A DNA stretch of 64,000 bases from Stenotrophomonas sp046736075 (GTDB taxonomy: Bacteria > Pseudomonadota > Gammaproteobacteria > Xanthomonadales > Xanthomonadaceae). The notes under the pieces were generated by a model. That model had not been told where the DNA came from. It saw nothing but the letters and a program-made list of their open reading frames with translations, and did not search any database. The stretch lies in contig NZ_CP177163.1 of the NCBI RefSeq assembly GCF_046736075.1, positions 992,001 through 1,056,000 on the forward strand, written 5' to 3'. Shown here one piece after another: positions 17,180 through 26,370 of this stretch. How positions within the stretch are numbered: the stretch's first letter is position 1; every line of letters starts with the position of its first letter. The position numbers and the translations under genes were made by a program.

Positions 17180-18493
17180 TCACGACATCGACCGATCCGG
17201 CAACGACGCGCCCAGATCGAGAATCACCCGCGTACCGCGTGGTTCGCACGGCTCGATCTGCAGCGCCCAGCCGAGGTGTTCGCAGAGGCGGGCAATCAGC
17301 TCCAGACCGATCCCGCTCTGCTCGTTGCGGTAGCCGCGGGCCATGCGCGCGTGCACCGCGGCAATTTCTTCCGGGCTCATGCCGTGGCCGGGATCCTGCA
17401 GCGTCACCACCGCCTGCGGCGAGACCTCGATGCGGATGGTGCCGCGCCCGCTGTTCTCGATGGCGTTGCGCAGCAGGTTGCCAATCGCCGCCTGCACCAC
17501 GCCGAGTGGCGCCACGATATCGACCCGGGCCAGTCCGCCGAGGTCGATCCGCAGGTCCTTGTCGCCCATCAGGTGGCGGTGGTCTTCGATGATGTCCGGC
17601 ACCAGCTGGTCCAGTGCGATGCGTTCGCCCAGCGCCGCCAACCGTGCCGGATCACGCGCCAGCACCAGCAGCAGCTGGATCAGCTGCTCCACGCCCTGCG
17701 CGGTGCGCCGCACCCGTTGCATCTGCTGCCGCGCGCGATCGGGCACGTCCGGCTCGCCCAGCGCCAGTTCGGCCGCGCCGGTGATCACCGCGATGGGCGT
17801 GCGCAGCTCATGGCTGGCGGTACTGATGAACACACGTTCGCGCTCGACGAACTGCTCGTTGCGCGCCAGGTAGTCGTTGAGCGCATTGGCGATCACGTAC
17901 AGCTCCGAGCTGCCGCGCGGATCCACTTCCACGCGCTGCCCCGGCACGCCCGGACGCAGCTCGTCGATGCGGCGGGCAAGCGAGCTGAGCGGCCGCACCA
18001 GGCGGCCCACACCGAATGACGCCATCAGCACAGTGACGATGATCATCACCACCCCCGCCAGCATCACCCAGCGCGTGGCGAACTGCTCCAGCTCGTGGAA
18101 GTCGTTGATGTCCAGCACCAGGGCGAGGCGGCCCAGCTGCACGGTCTCGCGCACCATCACCGCGCTTTGCCGGCCGCCCACCATCACCCCGTCGTGCAGG
18201 CCCGGATGCAGCGTGCGCAGGCTTTCCGGCGCGTCGCTGGCGTCGTTGATGTAGAACAGGCGCAGCGTGTCCGAGTCCTGCCAGCGGTAGTGCGGCTCGT
18301 GCTCGATGTGGTTGACGATGCTGTCCAGTTCGGAATTGAGCAGCGCGCGCCACGCCGAATGCTCGGCATGCTCGTGCACGTAGTTGCCCACGCTGAACAC
18401 CGCCAGCGAGATCAGCGCCAGATACGCCAGCAGCCACCACACCATGCGCCGGTGCAGCGGGGCCGGTCGGCGCGGGCCGCTACGCCATGTCAT
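17180..18493 (-). CDS. Sensor histidine kinase, probable regulator of lipid A modification
   Basis: 437 residues. Layout: membrane helix 1 (about 17-37), a periplasmic sensor of about 100 residues, membrane helix 2 (about 142-162), a linker/HAMP-like region, HisKA with SHELRTPIAVITG (phosphoacceptor His228), then HATPase with NLLRNAIENSG, DPGHGMS and GIGLELIARL. The gene start overlaps the response regulator stop by 14 bases. The periplasmic face begins with EHAEH (residues 41-45), an ExxE arrangement as in ColS/VgrS iron or zinc sensors. Because the pair diverges from the eptA operon, control of envelope decoration is likely. A ColS-like identity is inference. Confidence 0.9.
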   Translation of the reverse strand: MTWRSGPRRPAPLHRRMVWWLLAYLALISLAVFSVGNYVHEHAEHSAWRALLNSELDSIVNHIEHEPHYRWQDSDTLRLFYINDASDAPESLRTLHPGLHDGVMVGGRQSAVMVRETVQLGRLALVLDINDFHELEQFATRWVMLAGVVMIIVTVLMASFGVGRLVRPLSSLARRIDELRPGVPGQRVEVDPRGSSELYVIANALNDYLARNEQFVERERVFISTASHELRTPIAVITGAAELALGEPDVPDRARQQMQRVRRTAQGVEQLIQLLLVLARDPARLAALGERIALDQLVPDIIEDHRHLMGDKDLRIDLGGLARVDIVAPLGVVQAAIGNLLRNAIENSGRGTIRIEVSPQAVVTLQDPGHGMSPEEIAAVHARMARGYRNEQSGIGLELIARLCEHLGWALQIEPCEPRGTRVILDLGASLPDRSMS

Positions 18494-19181
18494 CGCTGCT
18501 GCCTGCGGCGCTGACGCCGAGTCGATAGCCCACGCGCGGCAGGGTGTGGATCAGCTTCTGCTGGAACGGGCCGTCGACGCTGCGGCGCAGTTCGTAGATG
18601 TGCGAGCGCAGCAGGTCGCCGTCGGGCAGTTCGTCGCCCCACAGCGCGAACTCCAGCTGCTGGCGGGTCACGGCGCCCGGGCTGGCGCGCATCAGCACCT
18701 CCAGCAACTTGCGGCAGGCCGGGTACAGGTGCAGCGCCTTGCCGTCGCGCTGCGCTTCCAGCGTGGCCAGGTCCAGGCGCAGGTCGGCCACTTCCAGTGC
18801 CTTGCGCGGGTTGCGGCCGTTGGCACGCACCATCAGCGCTTCCAGCCGCACCTCCAGTTCGGGCAGCGCGAACGGCTTGGTCAGGTAGTCGTCCGCACCG
18901 GCCCGGAACCCGGCGATCTTGTCGGGCAGCTCGTCGCGGGCGGTGAGCATGATCACCGGCACTTCCGAGCCGTGGTCGGCACGCAGCCGGCGCAGCACTT
19001 CCGGCCCCTCCATGCGCGGCAGCATCCAGTCCAGCACCAGCGCGTCATAGGCGTGGGTGACGGCCAGGTGCAGGCCGGTCACGCCGTCAGGGGCGACATC
19101 GAGAACATGTCCCCGCGATTCGAAATAATCGAATAGATTGGCAACCAGCTGGCGGTTGTCTTCGATGACCAGAAGCCGCAT
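18480..19181 (-). CDS. OmpR-family response regulator
   Basis: 233 residues. The receiver domain (1-115) has the acidic pair near ED8-9, phosphoacceptor Asp51 in LVLDWMLPR, and Lys102 in YLTKPF. The C-terminal winged helix (about 130-225) has LRSHIYELRRSVD and a GYRLG end. The ATG at 19181 begins MRLLVIEDN; longer in-frame starts add unrelated residues. It is the first gene of the operon and is transcribed divergently from the lipid A genes across a 131-base gap that should hold both promoters. Confidence 0.92.
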   Translation of the reverse strand: MRLLVIEDNRQLVANLFDYFESRGHVLDVAPDGVTGLHLAVTHAYDALVLDWMLPRMEGPEVLRRLRADHGSEVPVIMLTARDELPDKIAGFRAGADDYLTKPFALPELEVRLEALMVRANGRNPRKALEVADLRLDLATLEAQRDGKALHLYPACRKLLEVLMRASPGAVTRQQLEFALWGDELPDGDLLRSHIYELRRSVDGPFQQKLIHTLPRVGYRLGVSAAGSSDDMA

Positions 19182-19312
19182 CGGGATACTCGTTGTGACG
19201 GACCACGGCATGGTAGCGGGAACCACGTCGGAATCCGGTCGCAATGCGGCGGGTTACGACGCTTTTCCCACGCTGTCGGGGAGACAGTGGCTGTTTGTTG
19301 TAGGGTCCGCGG

Positions 19313-21019
19313 ATGCATCACACCTCACTTCCGGCACGCCTCTGGCGTCCCCTGGCCTGCGTGGCCATGCTGCTGGCCCTGGTGGCCGGCATCGGCCTGC
19401 GCCAGCCTTCCCCGCCGGATGAGCCGCGCTTCGTGCTGGCCGCCCGCGCGATGGTCGACACGGGGCAGTGGCTGCTGCCGCACCGGGGCAACGAGCTGTA
19501 TGCGGAAAAGCCACCCGTGTTCATGTGGATGCAGGCCGCCAGCCACCAGCTGTTCGGCGGCTGGAACCTGGCCTTCCTGGTTCCGTCGCTGCTGGCGGCT
19601 CTGCTGACCCTGTGGCTGACCTGGGACCTTGCCCGGCGCCTGTGGAACCGTCGGATTGCCTGGTGGGCGGTGCTCGCCTTGTTCAGTTGCCTGCAGTTCG
19701 GGCTGATGGCCAAGCGCGCGCAGATCGACATGGTGCTGGTAGCGATGACCACGCTGGCCATGTGGGGCCTGCTGCGCCATCTGCTGGAAGGCCGCAACCT
19801 GACCGCACTGTGGATCGCCGGCATTGCCGCCGGCGTGGGCACGGTGACAAAGGGGGTGGGCTTCCTGCCGCTGCTGGTGCTGCTGCCGTGGGCGGCGTGG
19901 CGCTGGCGCAGCCGGGGGCTGGACCGTCCGGCCGTGCCGGCACGCACGCTGTGGTGGCTGTTGCCGGCCTTCCTGCTGGGCACGGCGGTGTGGCTGGCGC
20001 CCCTGGGCATCGCGCTGCTGAGCGACCCCGACCCAAGCCTGCACGCCTATGCGCGCGAGCTGCTGTTCAAGCAGACCGGCACCCGCTACGCCAATGCGTG
20101 GCACCACGTGCAGCCGGCCTGGTACTACCTGCAGGTGATGGCGACGCTGTGGCTGCCCGGCAGCCTGCTGCTGCCGGCGCTGCTGCCTGGCTGGTGGCGG
20201 CGCCTGAAGCGGCTGGACGGCCGCTACTGGCTGCTGCTGGGCTGGTGCCTGCTGGTGCTGGTGTTCTTCAGCGCCAGCCCGGGCAAGCGCGAGGTCTACA
20301 TCTTCCCGATGCTGCCGCTGCTGTGCGTGGCCGCCGCGCCGCTGCTGCCCGGCCTGCTGCGCCGGGCCGGGCTGCGCTGGCTGCTGCTGGCCTATGTGGC
20401 GCTGCTGGCGATCGGCGCGCTGTACATCGCCGTGAACCTGCACGGCGGCAGCCCGTGGGCGCACGCGCAGCTGGCCCGGCGCGACATGCCCGACAGCCTG
20501 CTGCCGCTACTGGGCAACTGGCTGCTCGGCTTCGGCGTGGTGTTGGCGGGGCTGGTGGTGTGGCTGCGCCAGCGGCGCGCCGGCCTGCTGGTGGTGGTCA
20601 CCGCATTCCTGCTCTGGAACCTTTACGGCTGGGGCCTGATGCCGGCGCTGGACCCGTACAGCTCGGCCTCGGCGCTGATGCAGCGGGTTGGCCAGCGGAT
20701 CGGACCGGACGCCGAGCTGGGCCTGGTGGCCTGGCGCGAGCAGAACCTGCTGCAGGCCGACCGCAAGGTCGCCGTGTTCGGCTTCAAGCGCCCCTGGGAC
20801 CAGCAGTGGCAGGATGCCGGCCCGTGGCTTGCGCAGGCGCCGCAGACCCGCTGGGTGCTGGTGCTGGACGAGGCAATGAGCCCCTGCGTGGACCGTGCCC
20901 AGGTGATCGACATCGGCAGCAGCAACCGCAACCGCTGGCAGCTGTTGCCCGGCACGGCGTGGCGCAGCGACTGCCGCGCGCACCTGCCCAGTGATGCCGC
21001 CGACCACGACACCGACTGA
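19313..21019 (+). CDS. ArnT-like glycosyltransferase family 39 membrane protein
   Basis: 568 residues with about 12 membrane helices. PMT/ArnT hallmarks are the acidic first loop (PPDEPRFVLAARAM, about residues 34-47), AEKPPVFMWMQAASH, and AKRAQIDMVLVAM. Members transfer a sugar from a polyprenyl phosphate onto lipid A or protein in the periplasm; ArnT adds aminoarabinose. The rest of an arn operon is not in the window, so the donor sugar is unknown. It is the first gene of a three-gene run with the PAP2 and EptA genes and faces the two-component system. No strong ribosome site is visible. Confidence 0.83.
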   Translation: MHHTSLPARLWRPLACVAMLLALVAGIGLRQPSPPDEPRFVLAARAMVDTGQWLLPHRGNELYAEKPPVFMWMQAASHQLFGGWNLAFLVPSLLAALLTLWLTWDLARRLWNRRIAWWAVLALFSCLQFGLMAKRAQIDMVLVAMTTLAMWGLLRHLLEGRNLTALWIAGIAAGVGTVTKGVGFLPLLVLLPWAAWRWRSRGLDRPAVPARTLWWLLPAFLLGTAVWLAPLGIALLSDPDPSLHAYARELLFKQTGTRYANAWHHVQPAWYYLQVMATLWLPGSLLLPALLPGWWRRLKRLDGRYWLLLGWCLLVLVFFSASPGKREVYIFPMLPLLCVAAAPLLPGLLRRAGLRWLLLAYVALLAIGALYIAVNLHGGSPWAHAQLARRDMPDSLLPLLGNWLLGFGVVLAGLVVWLRQRRAGLLVVVTAFLLWNLYGWGLMPALDPYSSASALMQRVGQRIGPDAELGLVAWREQNLLQADRKVAVFGFKRPWDQQWQDAGPWLAQAPQTRWVLVLDEAMSPCVDRAQVIDIGSSNRNRWQLLPGTAWRSDCRAHLPSDAADHDTD

Positions 21020-21090
21020 ACGGATGACGCCTCCGGCCCCGATTTAACCCGGGGCCAACATTGCTCCGACCGCGCTCCGACACCGCGCTG

Positions 21091-21903
21091 ATGACCATGA
21101 CGCCGCATCCTTCACCGGCCCTCGCGCTCATGCCTCCTGCGTTTACCGCCTCCCTGCCCTACCCGCTTGCCGGCGCGCGCGCGTCGGCAGGCTTCCTTCG
21201 CCGCCATCTCTGGTACCCGCTGCTGGCCGCCCTGATCGTCAGCATGGTCCTGATGGGTGCCGGTGGCGACCAGTGGCTGGCCGACCAGTTCTATCGGCTG
21301 GAGGGCCAGCAGTGGGCCCTGCAGAACGCCTGGATCACCACGCATCTGGTGCATCGCGGCGGCAAGTGGGCCAGCAGCGTGGCGGCACTGATCGCCATCG
21401 TGGCGTGCTTCCATGCCTGGCGCCAACCGCGTCTGGCCCGCTGGCGCTGGCCCCTGCTGTATCTGGTGCTGTCGGTGGCGCTGGGAACCGGTGCGGTGTC
21501 GCTGCTGAAGTCATTGACCAACATGGACTGCCCGTGGGACCTGGCGCGCTACGGCGGCGCCCGCGAGTACATCGGCCTGTTCGCTTCACGGCCGCACGAC
21601 ATGGCGCGTGGCATCTGTTTTCCTGCCGGCCATTCCAGCGCCGGTTTCGCCTGGGTGGCGCTGTACTTCTTCGCGCTGATGGTCGTTCCGGCGTGGCGCT
21701 GGCGTGGTCTGGCGGTGGGGCTGGTGGCCGGAGCGACGTTCGGCCTGTCACAGCAGCTGCGGGGCGCGCACTTCATCTCGCACGACCTGTGGACCGTGAC
21801 CACCTGCTGGATGGTGTCGCTGGGTCTCTACGTGGGTGTCCAGACCATCGCTGCGCGCCGCCATGCGCGCAGAACGCTCCAACTGCAGGGAGAGCAGGCA
21901 TGA
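21091..21903 (+). CDS. PAP2 family membrane phosphatase (LpxE/LpxT-like)
   Basis: 270 residues with six membrane helices. The three acid-phosphatase motifs are present: KSLTNMDCPWDL (variant of KxxxxxxRP), PAGHSSAGF (PSGH-like, catalytic His) and RGAHFISHD (SRxxxxxHxxxD-like). Related enzymes act on lipid A phosphates or undecaprenyl pyrophosphate at the outer leaflet of the inner membrane. A TTG at 21061 and a later ATG are possible starts; none has a clear ribosome site. The stop overlaps the eptA start (ATGA). Its place between ArnT-like and EptA genes points to lipid A phosphate processing. Confidence 0.85.
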   Translation: MTMTPHPSPALALMPPAFTASLPYPLAGARASAGFLRRHLWYPLLAALIVSMVLMGAGGDQWLADQFYRLEGQQWALQNAWITTHLVHRGGKWASSVAALIAIVACFHAWRQPRLARWRWPLLYLVLSVALGTGAVSLLKSLTNMDCPWDLARYGGAREYIGLFASRPHDMARGICFPAGHSSAGFAWVALYFFALMVVPAWRWRGLAVGLVAGATFGLSQQLRGAHFISHDLWTVTTCWMVSLGLYVGVQTIAARRHARRTLQLQGEQA

Positions 21904-23552
21904 GTGCATCGGTTCCACGCGCGCAGCGTTTCCCGGCGCTGTCGCACCTGCTGGCCTGGCGCCCGCAGTGGTCCACCGAGACCCTGATCGCGGCGACCAG
22001 CCTGTTCTTCGCGGTCGCCTGCAATGGCCTGTTCTGGCACAGCGCAATGGCCACCCACCCCGGCAGCCTGCGCTTCGCGCTGTCGCTGCTGTTGTTCCTG
22101 GTCGGCGCCCATTGCCTGTTGATGGGGCTGCTGGTCTGGCGCTGGAATGCCAAAGTGGTGGTCGGCGTGCTGCTGGTCTGCACCGCGCTGGCCGCGCACT
22201 ACATGGGCAGCTACCACATCTACCTGGATGCGGACATGCTGCGCAACGTGCTGGCCACCGACCACAAGGAGAGCCGCGAGCTGATGACCCCGGCGATGCT
22301 GCCGCCCTTGCTGCTGCTGGCAGCCCTGCCGATGGCGGTGGTGTGGCGGGTGCAGCTGATCCGGCGCAGCTGGGGCCGCACGCTGCTGTGGCGCGCCGGC
22401 TTCCTGCTGCTGTCGGCCGTGGTGGCGTTCGGCGGGGCGATGCTGTCGTTCCAGGAAATGTCGGCGTTGATGCGCAACCAGCGCGAGGTGCGTTACCTGG
22501 CCACGCCGGGCAATATCCTGCTCGGCCTGCCCAAGGCGCTGCGCGGCGACAACCCGATCCAGCGCGCGCCGAAGCTGCCGATCGGCACCGATGCCAAGGC
22601 CACGCCGCGCGCGGCCGGCAGCCGTCCGCGGCTGCTGGTGATCGTGATGGGCGAAACCGCGCGTGCGCAGAACTGGGGCCTCAACGGGTACGCCAAGCAG
22701 ACCACGCCGGAACTGGCGCAGACCAGCGTCATCAACTTCCCGGACATGCATTCCTGCGGCACCAGCACCGAGGTATCGCTGCCCTGCCTGTTCTCGCCCT
22801 ATGGCCGCCACGACTACGACGAGAAGAAGATCCGCGCGCACCAGTCGCTGCTGCACGTGCTTGATCGCGCCGGCATCGGCGTGCTGTGGCGCGACAACCA
22901 GTCCGGCTGCAAGGGCGTCTGCGAAGGCCTGGAGATGCAGGCGCTGGACGATGCCAAGCACCCGACCCTGTGCGCGAACGGGCGCTGCATGGACGAGATC
23001 CTGATCGACAATCTGGCCGCGCAGGTGCGTGCCAGGCCGGGCGACCGCGTGGTGGTGCTGCACCAGCTGGGCAACCACGGACCGAGCTACTACGAGCGCT
23101 ACCCGGCCCGGTTCCGCCGCTTCGCGCCCACCTGCGACACGCCGGACCTGGGCAGGTGCAGCCGCGAGCAGATCACCAACAGCTACGACAACGCGCTGCT
23201 CTACACCGATCACCTGCTGTCGCGCACGATCGGTACGCTGCAGGGCATGGACGACTACGACACCGCGATGATCTACCTGTCCGATCATGGCGAATCGCTG
23301 GGCGAGAAGGGCCTGTACCTGCATGGCGTGCCGTATGCGATCGCCCCGCAGGAGCAGACCCGGGTGCCGATGACGATGTGGTTCTCGCCCGCGTTCGCCG
23401 CCAACCGGGGGCTGGACCTGGCCTGCGTGCGCAGGCGTGCCACCGCCTATGCCGACCACGACAACCTGTTCCCGTCGGTGCTGGGCCTGATGCAGGTCAG
23501 GACCGCGCTCTACGAACGCGACCGCGATCTGTTCGCCGCCTGCGAGTCGTGA
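21900..23552 (+). CDS. eptA: Lipid A phosphoethanolamine transferase, EptA/MCR family
   Basis: 550 residues: five N-terminal membrane helices (to about residue 185), then a periplasmic sulfatase-fold domain. The nucleophile is Thr253 in VMGETARAQNWG, with other zinc ligands in YLSDHGESLGE. GTSTEVSLPCLFSPYGR and several Cys pairs (such as GCKGVCEG and LCANGRC) are family features forming disulfides. It transfers phosphoethanolamine from phosphatidylethanolamine to lipid A, which lowers affinity for polymyxins and other cationic peptides. The ATG overlaps the PAP2 stop and has GGGAG upstream. It is a chromosomal gene with no adjacent insertion sequence, so not an acquired mcr cassette. Confidence 0.93.
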   Translation: MSASVPRAQRFPALSHLLAWRPQWSTETLIAATSLFFAVACNGLFWHSAMATHPGSLRFALSLLLFLVGAHCLLMGLLVWRWNAKVVVGVLLVCTALAAHYMGSYHIYLDADMLRNVLATDHKESRELMTPAMLPPLLLLAALPMAVVWRVQLIRRSWGRTLLWRAGFLLLSAVVAFGGAMLSFQEMSALMRNQREVRYLATPGNILLGLPKALRGDNPIQRAPKLPIGTDAKATPRAAGSRPRLLVIVMGETARAQNWGLNGYAKQTTPELAQTSVINFPDMHSCGTSTEVSLPCLFSPYGRHDYDEKKIRAHQSLLHVLDRAGIGVLWRDNQSGCKGVCEGLEMQALDDAKHPTLCANGRCMDEILIDNLAAQVRARPGDRVVVLHQLGNHGPSYYERYPARFRRFAPTCDTPDLGRCSREQITNSYDNALLYTDHLLSRTIGTLQGMDDYDTAMIYLSDHGESLGEKGLYLHGVPYAIAPQEQTRVPMTMWFSPAFAANRGLDLACVRRRATAYADHDNLFPSVLGLMQVRTALYERDRDLFAACES

Positions 23553-23564
23553 TGACGTTGAAAT

Positions 23565-23587
23565 GGGCAGGGCGTGCTGCCCTGCCC
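23565..23587 (+). terminator. Hairpin after eptA
   Basis: A perfect 9-bp GC-rich stem (23565-23573 with 23579-23587) with a 5-base loop starts 12 bases after the eptA stop. There is no T tract. Confidence 0.6.
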
Positions 23588-23649
23588 CTTGCGGTGTGGC
23601 GGGCGCTTCACTAGCCTTCGGCGGTCTGTCACCACCCAAGGATGTCCCC

Positions 23650-25647
23650 GTGAACCACCGCCCGCTCCTGCTGGCCCTGGCTGTTGGTGCTGCCGCACTG
23701 ACGCTGGCGGCCTGCCAGAAGGAACCGTCCCCGGCCGATGCGCCGGCGGCGGGCACCGCCACCCCGTCCGAGACCGCGGACCAGTTCGTTGCCCGGGTCA
23801 ATGCCGAGTACAAGGCCATGTACCCGGAAATGACCTCGGCGCAGTGGCTGTCTTCGACCTACATCAACGACGACTCCGAGCGCGTGGCGGCCAAGGCCAA
23901 CGAGCGCTGGCTGACCGTGCTGAACGGCTGGATCGCGCAGGCGGCCACGTTCGACGGCCAGCCGATGTCCGAGGACAGCAAGCGCGCCATCCACCTGCTC
24001 AAGCTGATGACCTCGATGCCGGCCCCGCGCGATCCGGCCAAGCTGTCCGAGCTGACCCGCATCGCCAGCCGCATGGAAGGCGCGTACGGCGCAGGCAAGT
24101 ACTGCACCGACGCTGCCGACCCGGCAAGCTGCCGCCAGCTGGGCGATCTGGAACAGGTGCTGGCGCGCAGCCGCGACTACGACCAGCAGCTGGACGCCTG
24201 GCAGGGCTGGCACGGCACCACCAAGCCGATGCGCGCGGACTACCAGCGCTTCGTCGGCCTGGTCAACGAGGGCGCCAAGGAAATGGGCTTCGCCGATGCC
24301 GGCCAGATGTGGCGCAGCGGCTATGACATGCCGCCGGAGCAGATCGGTCCGGAAACCGACCGCCTGTGGGAGCAGGTCAAGCCGATGTACGAGCAGCTGC
24401 ACTGCTACGCGCGTACCAAGCTGGACGCGACCTATGGCAAGGACAAGGCTGAAGTGGACGGCGGCCTGATCGCCGCGCACCTGCTCGGCAACATGTGGCA
24501 GCAGGACTGGTCCAACCTGTGGGACCAGCTGCAGCCCTACCCGGGCGCCGGCAGCCTGGACATCACTGCTGCGCTGGAAAAGCAGTACCAGACCAACCTG
24601 AGCGGCGCGCTGGCCAAGGCCGGCGGCAACAGTGCCAGCGTCGAAGCGCAGTTCAAGGCGCAGCGTGACGCCGAGCTGCGTACCGCCAAGCAGATGACCG
24701 AGCGCGCGCAGGACTTCTACGTGTCCCTCGGCATGCCGGCGCTGCCGAAGTCGTACTGGGACAAGACCCAGTTCATCAAGCCGCTGGACCGCGATGTGGT
24801 CTGCCATGCCAGCGCGTGGGACATGAACATGGACGGCGACGTGCGCACCAAGATGTGCATCAAGCCGAACGAAGAGACGTTCACCACGATCTACCACGAG
24901 CTGGGCCACATCTATTACGACCTGGCCTACAACCCGCTGCCGCCGCTGTTCCAGGGCGGGGCCAACGATGGCTTCCATGAGGCGATCGGCGACACCATCG
25001 TGCTGGCGATGACGCCGCAGTACCTCAACTCGATCGGCCTGGTCGACAAGCCGCAGGAAAGTCGCGAGGCGACCATCAACGCGCAGATGCGCATGGCCCT
25101 GAGCGGCGTGTCGTTCCTGCCGTTCGGCCTGATGATCGACCGCTGGCGCTGGGGCGTGTTCGACGGCTCGATCACGCCGGACCACTACAACCAGGCCTGG
25201 TGGGACCTGAAGGCCAAGTACCAGGGCGTGGCCCCGGCCAGCGCACGCGGTGAGGAGTTCTTCGATCCGGGCGCCAAGTACCACGTGCCGGGCAATACGC
25301 CGTACACGCGCTACTTCCTGGCGCGCATCCTGCAGTTCCAGTTCTACAAGGGCCTGTGCGACGCGGCCGGCTACAAGGGCCCGCTGCACCAGTGCAGCTT
25401 CTACGGCAACAAGGAAGCCGGGCAGAAGTTCTGGGCGATGCTGAGCAAGGGCGCCAGCCAGCCGTGGCAGGCCACGCTGAAGGAAATCACCGGCGGCGAC
25501 AAGCTCGATGCCGGCCCGATGATCGAGTACTTCAGCCCGGTCAACGAGTGGCTGAAGCAGCAGAACCAGGGCCAGATGTGCGGTTGGCAGGCCCCTGCGG
25601 CCACCGCCGCGGCCAAGCCGGCAGCAGCGGCTCCCGCAGCCCACTGA
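23650..25647 (+). CDS. M2 family zinc peptidase (ACE-like dipeptidyl carboxypeptidase), lipoprotein
   Basis: 665 residues starting at GTG with AAGGA seven bases upstream. The N-terminus is a lipoprotein signal with a LAAC lipobox (Cys about residue 22), so it is anchored to an envelope membrane. The M2 zinc site is HELGH (416-420) with Glu444 in FHEAIGDT. Helical lid segments such as MWQQDWSNLWDQL are typical of ACE. It resembles the single-domain bacterial ACE described from Xanthomonas. It removes C-terminal dipeptides from peptides in the periplasm. The C-terminus is an Ala/Pro-rich tail. Monocistronic, with a strong terminator. Confidence 0.94.
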   Translation: MNHRPLLLALAVGAAALTLAACQKEPSPADAPAAGTATPSETADQFVARVNAEYKAMYPEMTSAQWLSSTYINDDSERVAAKANERWLTVLNGWIAQAATFDGQPMSEDSKRAIHLLKLMTSMPAPRDPAKLSELTRIASRMEGAYGAGKYCTDAADPASCRQLGDLEQVLARSRDYDQQLDAWQGWHGTTKPMRADYQRFVGLVNEGAKEMGFADAGQMWRSGYDMPPEQIGPETDRLWEQVKPMYEQLHCYARTKLDATYGKDKAEVDGGLIAAHLLGNMWQQDWSNLWDQLQPYPGAGSLDITAALEKQYQTNLSGALAKAGGNSASVEAQFKAQRDAELRTAKQMTERAQDFYVSLGMPALPKSYWDKTQFIKPLDRDVVCHASAWDMNMDGDVRTKMCIKPNEETFTTIYHELGHIYYDLAYNPLPPLFQGGANDGFHEAIGDTIVLAMTPQYLNSIGLVDKPQESREATINAQMRMALSGVSFLPFGLMIDRWRWGVFDGSITPDHYNQAWWDLKAKYQGVAPASARGEEFFDPGAKYHVPGNTPYTRYFLARILQFQFYKGLCDAAGYKGPLHQCSFYGNKEAGQKFWAMLSKGASQPWQATLKEITGGDKLDAGPMIEYFSPVNEWLKQQNQGQMCGWQAPAATAAAKPAAAAPAAH

Positions 25648-25660
25648 GCAGCAATGCGAT

Positions 25661-25694
25661 AAAAAAAGAACCGGCCGCAAGGCCGGTTTTTTTT
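25661..25694 (+). terminator. Rho-independent terminator after the M2 peptidase
   Basis: An 8-bp stem (25669-25676 with 25681-25688) with a GCAA tetraloop runs into eight T residues, and seven A residues precede it. It is therefore potentially bidirectional. Confidence 0.93.
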
Positions 25695-25705
25695 GGTTCG
25701 TCTCC

Positions 25706-26314
25706 CGGTGACATCTGACAGCGGCTTCGTTCTGGCGCACCGCAGACGTTGGGGGCCCCGTTGCGACCGGCAGGCCCCTGGGCAAATGTCCCCCGGCCGC
25801 CGCCTGGCGGCGACGGCCTCCTCCTTTACTTTGCCCTGGGACCCGCCGGCCGCAACGTGGCTCGGCTTACGGTGAGCGCAGGAAAGCCAGACGCTTCTGA
25901 GGCGCCAGTGGCCTGGGCACGTGGGCGGCGATGCCCTTGTGGGCGAAGTAAAGGAGGAGGCGACGGCCGCAGGCCGACGCCGGGGGACATTCGCCGACAA
26001 GGGCATCGCCGCCCAGCGCTCGACCCGCCCGCCGCTGCGCCCGGAACCGTCCAGTGCGCGCTGCATGCGGCCTGGAATGCAGGCTCGCGGTGACATCTGA
26101 CAGCGGCTCCGTTCTGGCGCACCGCAGACGTTGGGGGGCCCCCGTTGCGACCGGCTTACGGTAAGCGCAGGAAAGCCAGACGCTTCTGAGGCGCCAGTGG
26201 CCTGGATACGTGGGCGGCGATGCCCTTGTGGGCGAAGTAAAGGAGGAGGCGACGGCCGCAGGCCGACGCCGGGGGACATTCGCCTACAAGGGCATCGTCG
26301 CCCAGCGCTCGACC
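25706..26314. repeat. Two-copy direct repeat with embedded long palindromes
   Basis: No gene is supported in this 0.6 kb. Module A occurs at 25706-25771 and 26088-26155; module B (159 bases) at 25867-26025 and 26156-26314. In each B, 17-base arms (25924-25940 with 25997-26013, perfect; 26213-26229 with 26286-26302, one mismatch) form a large hairpin. A third, inverted copy of the hairpin interior lies at 25780-25836, pairing with 25941-25995. The element carries AAAGGAGGAGG but no reading frame follows it. It looks like a family of dispersed intergenic elements rather than a coding relic. Confidence 0.85.
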
Positions 26315-26370
26315 GACCCGCCGCCGCTGCACCTGGAACCGCCCAGAGCGCGCATTGTGCTGGCCGTTGC

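Noticed and set aside
21900..23552. eptA considered as a mobile mcr gene
   Set aside because: No insertion sequence or foreign base composition; it is embedded in a chromosomal lipid A operon with overlapping genes.
25693..26334. Several short frames on both strands
   Set aside because: All lie within the repeated palindromic elements and repeat with them; composition is set by the repeat rather than by coding.
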